Below are positions 59,116 to 64,000 of a DNA stretch of 64,000 nucleotides, one piece after another. The notes under the pieces are model-generated. The model saw only the letters and a program-made list of their open reading frames with translations. It was not told the DNA's origin and made no database searches. Position 1 is the stretch's first letter; each line of letters begins with the position of its first letter. The translations under genes were made by a program, and so were the position numbers. Origin of the DNA: Shinella zoogloeoides (GTDB taxonomy: Bacteria; Pseudomonadota; Alphaproteobacteria; Rhizobiales; Rhizobiaceae); NCBI RefSeq assembly GCF_030733845.1, contig NZ_CP132311.1:747501-811500 (forward strand), given 5' to 3'.

Positions 59116-60645
59116 TTATTCTCCCCGCGGATAGCGTTTGGATTCCTCGAGATTGTCGAGGTTCATGTGGTTGCGCATGTAGCGTTCGGACGCCTTCTGC
59201 AGCGGCTGGTGGTCCCAGGGGTAATAGGCACCGTTGCGCAGTGCCTCGTAGACCACCCAGCGCCGTGCCTGGCTTTCGCGCACGGCTTCGTCGAAGGCGG
59301 CCATGTCCCAGCGCGCCTCGCGCATCTGCCGGAAGGCCTCCAGGGTCGCCTTGATAACAGGGTTTTCCGAGGCGGCGAGATTGCTGAGCTCCAGCGGATC
59401 GGCCTCGAGGTCGTAGAGCTGTTCCGGGTCGAGCGCGCAATGGATGTACTTCCACTTGCCCTCGCGGATGCCGACGAGCGGCGCATAGGAGGCTTCCGCC
59501 GCATATTCCATCAGCACCGGCGCGATGCGCTCGCCGCCGTTGATGACCGGCAGGAGGCTTTCGCCGTCCGTCCAGGGCATCACCTCGTCCATGGAGATGC
59601 CGGCAAGGTCGCAGAGCGTCGGCGTCACGTCGAGATTGGAGGTCGGCGCGAGATGCAGGCCGGGCGTGACGCCCGGACCCGCTATCATCAGTGGCACGCG
59701 GGCCGAACCCTCGAAGAAGTTCATCTTGAACCACAGGCCGCGCTCGCCGAGCATGTCGCCGTGGTCCGAGCAGAACAGGACCAGCGTGTCGTCCAGCATG
59801 CGCGTGCGCGCCAGCGTGTCGACGAGTTCGCCGACCTTCTCGTCGAGATAGGAGATGTTGGCGAAATAGGCCTGGCGCGAGCGGCGCACGTCCTCGCCGC
59901 TGATCGCGAAGCTGGCATAATCGCAGGAATGCAGGATGCGGGCGGAATGCGGGTCCTGTTCCTCCAGCATGCCGACCTCCGGCATCAGGTGCTCGCAGTC
60001 CTCGTAGAGGTCCCAGAACTTTCGGCGCGCCACATAGGGATCGTGCGGATGGGTGAACGAGACCGTGAGGCACCAGGGACGGCGGTACTGGTCGTCGTTT
60101 TCCCGCGAGAGCTGGTAGAGCTTCTGGTTCGCGAGGAAGGCGACCTCGTCGTCATATTCCATCTGGTTGGTGATCTCGGCGACGCCCGCGCCCGTCACCG
60201 AACCCATATTGTGATACCACCAGTCGATGCGCTCGCCCGGCTTGCGGTAATCCGGCGTCCAGCCGAAATCCGCCGGATAGATGTCGGTGGTCAGCCGCTC
60301 CTCGAAACCGTGCAGCTGGTCCGGCCCGACGAAGTGCATTTTCCCTGACAGTGCCGTGTAGTAGCCGGCGCGGCGCAGGTGATGCGCGAAGGTCGGGATG
60401 GAGGAGACATATTCCGCCGCATTGTCGTAGACCCTCGTTCGGCTCGGCAGCTGCCCGGCCATGAAGGAGGCGCGGGCCGGCGCGCAGAGCGGCGAGGAGG
60501 TGTAGTTGTTGCGGAACCGCGCCGAGCGCGCCGCGAGCGCCTTCATGTGCGGCGCATGCAGGAAGTCCGCCGGCCCGTCCGGGAAGAGCTTCCCGTTGAG
60601 CTGGTCGACCATGATGATCAGGATGTTCGGCTTGCTGGCGGTCAC
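59116..60645 (-). CDS. betC: Choline sulfatase
   Basis: Hydrolyses choline-O-sulfate to choline and sulfate. It is 509 aa. The formylglycine motif [14 protein letters not shown] (C-x-P-x-R, about 51-64) is intact, as are the metal residues IIMVDQLNG and [15 protein letters not shown]. The length and the C-terminal tail match BetC. Its place in betICBA lets the cell use choline sulfate as osmoprotectant and as carbon or sulfur source. Confidence 0.96.
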   Translation of the reverse strand: MTASKPNILIIMVDQLNGKLFPDGPADFLHAPHMKALAARSARFRNNYTSSPLCAPARASFMAGQLPSRTRVYDNAAEYVSSIPTFAHHLRRAGYYTALSGKMHFVGPDQLHGFEERLTTDIYPADFGWTPDYRKPGERIDWWYHNMGSVTGAGVAEITNQMEYDDEVAFLANQKLYQLSRENDDQYRRPWCLTVSFTHPHDPYVARRKFWDLYEDCEHLMPEVGMLEEQDPHSARILHSCDYASFAISGEDVRRSRQAYFANISYLDEKVGELVDTLARTRMLDDTLVLFCSDHGDMLGERGLWFKMNFFEGSARVPLMIAGPGVTPGLHLAPTSNLDVTPTLCDLAGISMDEVMPWTDGESLLPVINGGERIAPVLMEYAAEASYAPLVGIREGKWKYIHCALDPEQLYDLEADPLELSNLAASENPVIKATLEAFRQMREARWDMAAFDEAVRESQARRWVVYEALRNGAYYPWDHQPLQKASERYMRNHMNLDNLEESKRYPRGE

Positions 60646-60686
60646 GGGCGGGTCCTTGAAATGGCGCTGTTGAAATGTGGGGCCGT

Positions 60687-60842
60687 ACCCCCCTCTGCCC
60701 TGCCGGGCATCTCCCCCTCATGGGGGGAGATCGAATCGAGGCGACGCCGCGCTCCGCGTTGTCGGTGCAAGTGAAGAGATGCCATTGCGCCAAGCCGATC
60801 TCCCTCCTTGAGGGGGAGATGCCCGGCAGGGCAGAGGGGGGT
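60687..60842. repeat. RIME-type palindromic intergenic element, copy A3
   Basis: Arms 60687-60731 and 60798-60842, 45 bp each, pair with a few mismatches and have the GCCC/GGGC version of the stem seen at 10809-10963. It lies between betI and betC, 14 bp after the betI stop on the transcribed strand. Confidence 0.88.
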
Positions 60843-60856
60843 GCCGCGGGCTCCGG

Positions 60857-61456
60857 TCATTTCCCCACCTCCGCCGCGCAGGCCCGCAATTGCGCATCGA
60901 CATAGCTTTCCGTCAGCGCGATGGACGATTCGATGCTGACGGGCGCGGACTTCAGCCCCTGCCGCAGGTAGAGCCCGTCGATCATAGCCGCCGCGCCGTC
61001 GGCGATCTCCACGGCGCGCGTCGCCGGGCAGAGCTGCCTGAGGCTCGCCAGCAGGTTGGAATTGAGCCGCCGCGCATAGACGACGAGCAGGCGCCGCACC
61101 GCCTCCGAGCGCTGGGCTTCCGAATAGAAGGCGAGCCAGGCGGCGACGGTTTCCGGCGCGAACTGGTGTGCCTGGAAATTGACGCGGATGATCGCCGAGA
61201 GTTTTTCGCGCGGCGTCGCGGCCGCCTTCAGCGCCGCCACCGCATCCTGGCGTAACTGGCGCAGCAGGCTGCGGATCGTCTCGATGACGAGCTGTTCCTT
61301 GGAGCCGAAATAATGGTGCGCAAGGGCAGGGGAAACGCCGGCATGGCGGGCGATCTCCGACATGGTGACCGTCAGCGAGCCGTGATCGCCGACCGCCCTC
61401 AGCGTCGCGTCCACCAGCGCCTTGCGGCGCACCGGCTCCATCCCAACCTTCGGCAT
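60857..61456 (-). CDS. betI: TetR-family repressor BetI
   Basis: The choline-responsive repressor of the bet genes. It is 199 aa. The N-terminal TetR helix-turn-helix reads VTMSEIARHAGVSPALAHHYFGSKEQLV (quoted in part as IARHAGVSPALAHHYF, about 33-48). The C-terminal helical domain would bind choline. It heads betI-betC-betB-betA, and a palindrome matching bet operators lies 34 bp upstream of its start. Confidence 0.94.
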   Translation of the reverse strand: MPKVGMEPVRRKALVDATLRAVGDHGSLTVTMSEIARHAGVSPALAHHYFGSKEQLVIETIRSLLRQLRQDAVAALKAAATPREKLSAIIRVNFQAHQFAPETVAAWLAFYSEAQRSEAVRRLLVVYARRLNSNLLASLRQLCPATRAVEIADGAAAMIDGLYLRQGLKSAPVSIESSIALTESYVDAQLRACAAEVGK

Positions 61457-61490
61457 CCCGTTCCCCTAGTTTTCGGCAAGCGTATTTTTA

Positions 61491-61504
61491 ATTGAGTGAT
61501 CAAT
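61491..61504. promoter_or_regulatory. Putative BetI operator
   Basis: ATTGA-GTGA-TCAAT is a 14-bp inverted repeat with perfect 5-bp arms, the form I know for bet boxes (ATTGA-N4-TCAAT). It lies 35-48 bp upstream of betI. A second palindrome, CAATAAA-AA-TTTATTG, follows directly at 61505-61520. Confidence 0.6.
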
Positions 61505-61547
61505 CAATAAAAATTTATTGCGACGGACAATAGCCTTTCTGGCGGCT

Positions 61548-61898
61548 CTATTCGTCGGGGAGAGCCGCCTTGATGGCTTCGACAGCGGACTTGAGCGGGC
61601 TCAGGTTTTCCGTCACGACCGCCCAGACCACGTCGTCCGCGATCCTGTGGTACTCGTGACAAAGGATGTTGCCGATGCCGCGGATCTGCTTCCACGGCAC
61701 ATCTGGTGCAAGGGGCAGCAATTCGTCGGGAATGTGCCGGGATGCCTCCGAGACGATTTCCAGCGCACGCTGGGTCGCGAGACGCAACAGCCAGTCCTGT
61801 TTGAAGTCGGCGAGGGACTTGCCGGCAGTATGGGCCTCGATGCCGCCGATGGCGTCGAGGATTTCAGCGAGGACAGGCCCGACTTTGCGTCCGGTCAT
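61548..61898 (-). CDS. HepT-like RNase/antitoxin-partner (DUF86)
   Basis: A 116-aa helical HEPN-domain protein of the HepT/DUF86 family. The conserved R-x4-6-H-x-Y signature is present as RGIGNILCHEYHRI. In known pairs HepT is the toxin RNase and the adjacent MNT protein inactivates it. It is downstream of the MNT gene, with stop and start overlapping (TGATG). Confidence 0.88.
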   Translation of the reverse strand: MTGRKVGPVLAEILDAIGGIEAHTAGKSLADFKQDWLLRLATQRALEIVSEASRHIPDELLPLAPDVPWKQIRGIGNILCHEYHRIADDVVWAVVTENLSPLKSAVEAIKAALPDE

Positions 61899-62194
61899 CA
61901 GAAAACGCGGACCGCCGATTGTTCTATGTCGTCGCGGAGCATCGGATGCAGGCTGCTCCGCGTGGTCACGTCCACTGCGACGGAAAGGTTTTCCTCCAGG
62001 AACTGCTTTATGCCGATGAGGTCGATGAGGGAAAATCGCGCGGCCGGATCGTAATCGATGAAAAGGTCGAGATCGCTCGAAGCGAGGGCTTCGTCGCGCG
62101 CCGTGGAGCCGAACAGATATAGCGCCGTGGCGCCCATGCCCTTGACGGCATCGGCGTGCTGGCGAAGTTTCCGGACGGCATCGATCCTGTTCAT
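61898..62194 (-). CDS. MNT-type nucleotidyltransferase antitoxin
   Basis: A 98-aa minimal nucleotidyltransferase. The motif LFGSTARDEALASSDLDLFIDYD has the G-S-x10-D-x-D pattern, so it should be catalytically competent for adding nucleotides (AMP) to its HepT partner. It is translationally coupled to the HepT gene. GGATATC lies before ATG 62194. Confidence 0.88.
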   Translation of the reverse strand: MNRIDAVRKLRQHADAVKGMGATALYLFGSTARDEALASSDLDLFIDYDPAARFSLIDLIGIKQFLEENLSVAVDVTTRSSLHPMLRDDIEQSAVRVF

Positions 62195-62300
62195 GGCGAT
62201 ATCCTACAGCATCCGGCATCATCCATCCATATCCCACCGTCCGACGCGCTGACTGCCGCCGCCAGCTCGTCTCCATCCTCGAACGGCGCCGCAGAGCCGT

Positions 62301-62329
62301 TTGACAGGTGCCGTGCCAGCGCCTAGAAA
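62301..62329 (+). promoter_or_regulatory. Promoter of the fluoride riboswitch operon
   Basis: TTGACA (62301-62306), a 17-bp spacer and TAGAAA (62324-62329). Transcription should start near 62336, just before the riboswitch. Confidence 0.75.
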
Positions 62330-62335
62330 TCCACC

Positions 62336-62395
62336 GTGGGATGGGGATGGAGCTCCCCGACAACTGCCGTTCACCGGCTGATAGCTCCTGCCAGA
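62336..62395 (+). ncRNA. Fluoride riboswitch (crcB motif)
   Basis: The conserved elements are all present: GGGGATGGAGCTCCCC (first hairpin), ACAACTGCCGTTCACCGGCTGAT (quoted in part as AACTGCCG and CCGGCTGAT), then AGCTCCTGCC. The spacing matches the known crcB-motif aptamer with its pseudoknot. It stands between a good promoter and an intrinsic terminator, so fluoride binding should allow read-through into crcB. Confidence 0.93.
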
Positions 62396-62436
62396 CCGGC
62401 CAGCGATGGCCGTCGACGGCGGGAGCGTGTTTGGCG

Positions 62437-62457
62437 ACCGCCCGAGGGCGGTTTTTT
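62437..62457 (+). terminator. Riboswitch expression-platform terminator
   Basis: ACCGCCC / GGGCGGT followed by TTTTTT, 42 bases after the aptamer and 42 before crcB. It is the off-state terminator of the fluoride switch. Confidence 0.85.
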
Positions 62458-62498
62458 GTTGTCCGGAAACCGGAACGCTGAACTTGAGGGCAACAGAC

Positions 62499-62888
62499 AT
62501 GAACTATCTGATCGTCTTTCTCGGTGCGGGCGTCGGCGGGGCCGGCCGGCATGGGGTGAACGTGCTGGCGGCGCGCCTGTTCGGCACGGCTTTTCCCGCC
62601 GGAACGCTCGTCGTCAACGTGCTCGGCTGCCTGCTGATGGGGCTGATCGCCGGCTTCTTCGCCTTTCGCGGGCACCTGCCGCAGGAGGCGCGGCTTTTCC
62701 TGGCGACCGGCATTCTCGGCGGCTTCACCACCTTTTCCGCCTTCTCGCTCGATGCGGCGCTGCTCTGGGAGCGCGGCGAGGCGGGGCTGGCGGCGCTTTA
62801 TGTCGGGGCGTCCGTGATCTTGTCGCTCCTCGCCGTGGCGGCCGGGCTGACGCTGTCGCGCCTGATGCTCGCGGGAGGTGCAGCGTGA
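62499..62888 (+). CDS. crcB: Fluoride ion channel CrcB/Fluc
   Basis: Exports fluoride as a dual-topology dimer. It is 129 aa with four helices. The family motifs GAGVGGAGRHGVN, GTLVVNVLGCLLMG and TGILGGFTTFSAFSLDA (Phe box and TFS) are present. I start at ATG 62499, after TTGAGGG; an upstream in-frame ATG lies before the terminator and is not likely used. Confidence 0.95.
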   Translation: MNYLIVFLGAGVGGAGRHGVNVLAARLFGTAFPAGTLVVNVLGCLLMGLIAGFFAFRGHLPQEARLFLATGILGGFTTFSAFSLDAALLWERGEAGLAALYVGASVILSLLAVAAGLTLSRLMLAGGAA

Positions 62889-63322
62889 AGGCGCTCCTGA
62901 CCTCCTGGCAGGCCTGGGCGCTCGGCTCGGCCATCTTCGCCGCGCTCACCGCGATCTTCGCCAAGATCGGCATCACCGGCGTCAATTCCGACTTCGCGAC
63001 CTTCGTGCGCACCGTCGTCATCCTTCTCGTCATCGCCCTCATGCTGACGCTTGCCGGCAATTGGCAGGCGCCCGGTTCCGTGCCGGCGAAGAGCTGGATC
63101 TTCCTCGTTCTGTCGGGTCTGGCGACCGGCGCGTCCTGGCTCTGCTATTTCCGCGCCCTGCAGATCGGCAAGGCCTCGCAGGTCGCGCCCGTCGACAAGC
63201 TGAGCGTCGTGTTCGTCGCGGTCTTCGCCGTGCTCGTGCTCGGCGAGCAGCTTTCGGCCGCCCATTGGATCGCGGTTTTAATGATCGGCGGCGGCGCCTT
63301 GCTGCTGGCGCTTCCCATATGA
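62885..63322 (+). CDS. EamA-family half-size transporter
   Basis: A 145-aa membrane protein of the drug/metabolite transporter superfamily with one EamA unit (five helices), the size of the half-transporters that work as dimers. It ends in HWIAVLMIGGGALLLALPI after LGEQLSA, a common EamA ending. GTG 62885 overlaps the crcB stop (GTGA), so it is under the fluoride switch. Confidence 0.88.
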   Translation: MKALLTSWQAWALGSAIFAALTAIFAKIGITGVNSDFATFVRTVVILLVIALMLTLAGNWQAPGSVPAKSWIFLVLSGLATGASWLCYFRALQIGKASQVAPVDKLSVVFVAVFAVLVLGEQLSAAHWIAVLMIGGGALLLALPI

Positions 63323-63353
63323 GCGAAATCTTTTTCAACTCCTTGTAGTTGTT

Positions 63354-63388
63354 ACGGTTTCATGAAATTGTCATACTAGGGAAACCGT
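63354..63388. promoter_or_regulatory. Inverted repeat between the transporter and the EAL gene
   Basis: ACGGTTTC (63354-63361) and GAAACCGT (63381-63388) are exact complements 19 bases apart. No T-run follows, so it is an operator or leader hairpin candidate and not a clear terminator. Confidence 0.4.
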
Positions 63389-63445
63389 TTCTTCAGGGAT
63401 CGGGGTGGACACTTCGCGGCAACTGTCCACGCCCCGGAGCCTCAA

Positions 63446-64000
63446 ATGTCCGCCGCCGAATTGCTTGCCCTCAGACGTTTCGGCGACGGCGAGATCGTCA
63501 CCCTCGCCAAGCTGGTCATCGAGACGGCCTTCCAGCCGATCGTGGAGGCGGCGACCGGCGCGGTGTTCGGCTACGAGTCGCTGATGCGTGGCTTCGATCG
63601 GCTCGGCTTCCGCTCGCCGCTCGATCTCATCGACAGGGCGCACGAGGCCGGCCAGCTCCTGGCGCTGGAGCACATGGTCAACAGCCGCGCCATCGCCGCC
63701 TTCGCGGCCCTGCCGGATTTCCGCTCGCGCACGCTTTTCGTCAATCTCGATTCGCGCCTCGTGCCCGATGGCGCCGATCTCGTCGAGCGGCTGGCGGGGC
63801 ACCTTGCCCGCGCCGGCATCCCGGCCTCCTCGATCTGCTTCGAGATTTCCGAGCGCTTCGACAACGATACGCTGCCCGACTTCGCCGCGCTGGTGCGCAA
63901 GCTGCGCCTTGCCGGCTTCAAGCTCGCGATCGACGATTTCGGCGTCGGCCACAACGGCCTGAAACTGCTGTGCGACCACCCGGTCGATTATCTCAAGATC
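63446..64000 (+). CDS. EAL-domain protein (partial, runs off the window)
   Basis: 185 codons are visible, without a stop. The EAL fold is clear: VIETAFQPIVEAATGAVFGYESLMRG (quoted in part as GYESLMRG, with ESL in place of EAL), a LEHMVNSRAI helix, FVNLDSRLV, CFEISERF and DDFGVGHNGLKLLCDHPVDYLKI. The general catalytic Glu and Asp positions are kept. It may be a c-di-GMP phosphodiesterase or a regulatory EAL protein; the missing C-terminus decides. Confidence 0.88.
   Translation, partial: MSAAELLALRRFGDGEIVTLAKLVIETAFQPIVEAATGAVFGYESLMRGFDRLGFRSPLDLIDRAHEAGQLLALEHMVNSRAIAAFAALPDFRSRTLFVNLDSRLVPDGADLVERLAGHLARAGIPASSICFEISERFDNDTLPDFAALVRKLRLAGFKLAIDDFGVGHNGLKLLCDHPVDYLKI

Overview
The window looks like ordinary chromosome from a GC-rich alphaproteobacterium of the Rhizobiaceae (Rhizobium/Ensifer/Shinella type). 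The evidence is the aa3 oxidase assembly cluster in its rhizobial order, a CcrM-type adenine methyltransferase, betICBA with a choline sulfatase, type II homoserine kinase beside rnhA, cysHDN without a CysC fusion, and many copies of palindromic intergenic elements of the RIME type. The genus is not resolved.

0-10.8 kb: coxB, ctaD, ctaB, a CoxF-like peptide, ctaG and coxC form one operon behind an FNR/FixK-type box, ended by a strong terminator. An IS200-like element sits next. DUF983 and SURF1 genes, a DUF1304 gene, ispH, and the coupled pair thrB-rnhA follow. 10.9-24.8 kb: a peroxiredoxin, a lone DsbD-alpha domain protein, YqgE, CsbD, a zinc metallopeptidase, a large membrane c-di-GMP protein, thrC with an M16 peptidase, a DUF1127 peptide, a HAD phosphatase, and an ArsR regulator divergent from two small alpha/beta-barrel genes. 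24.8-38.6 kb: a repeat-rich VWA protein, ccrM, mutY with a HAD gene and an NTF2-like gene, a DUF721 protein, a DsbA-like lipoprotein, smc, and a large membrane patatin.

38.8-51.6 kb: ppdK, small lipoproteins, DUF1499, an MBL-fold hydrolase coupled to a cupin, tRNA-Gln, a DUF3597 protein, an atypical SDR, an IS110 element lying between two RIME arms, a methyltransferase, tRNA-Pro, MgtC, a BASS transporter and two hydrophobic microproteins. 51.6-64 kb: cysN, cysD and cysH (sulfate activation and APS reduction), a TumE-type toxin-antitoxin pair, the choline-O-sulfate to glycine betaine operon betI-betC-betB-betA, a HepT/MNT pair, and a fluoride riboswitch operon (crcB plus an EamA transporter). 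The window ends inside an EAL-domain gene.

No prophage, CRISPR array, integrative element or multi-gene defence island was seen. The strongest leads are RNA-level and repeat-level: a structured non-coding segment upstream of the IS110 transposase (bridge-RNA candidate), RIME copies whose arms have co-varied, the fully readable fluoride riboswitch-terminator-operon unit, a hairpin over the cysH ribosome binding site, and the FNR-type box just in front of coxB. At the protein level, the membrane-inserted patatin, an SDR lacking the Tyr-Lys pair, and a VWA protein with repeated C-terminal modules stand out.
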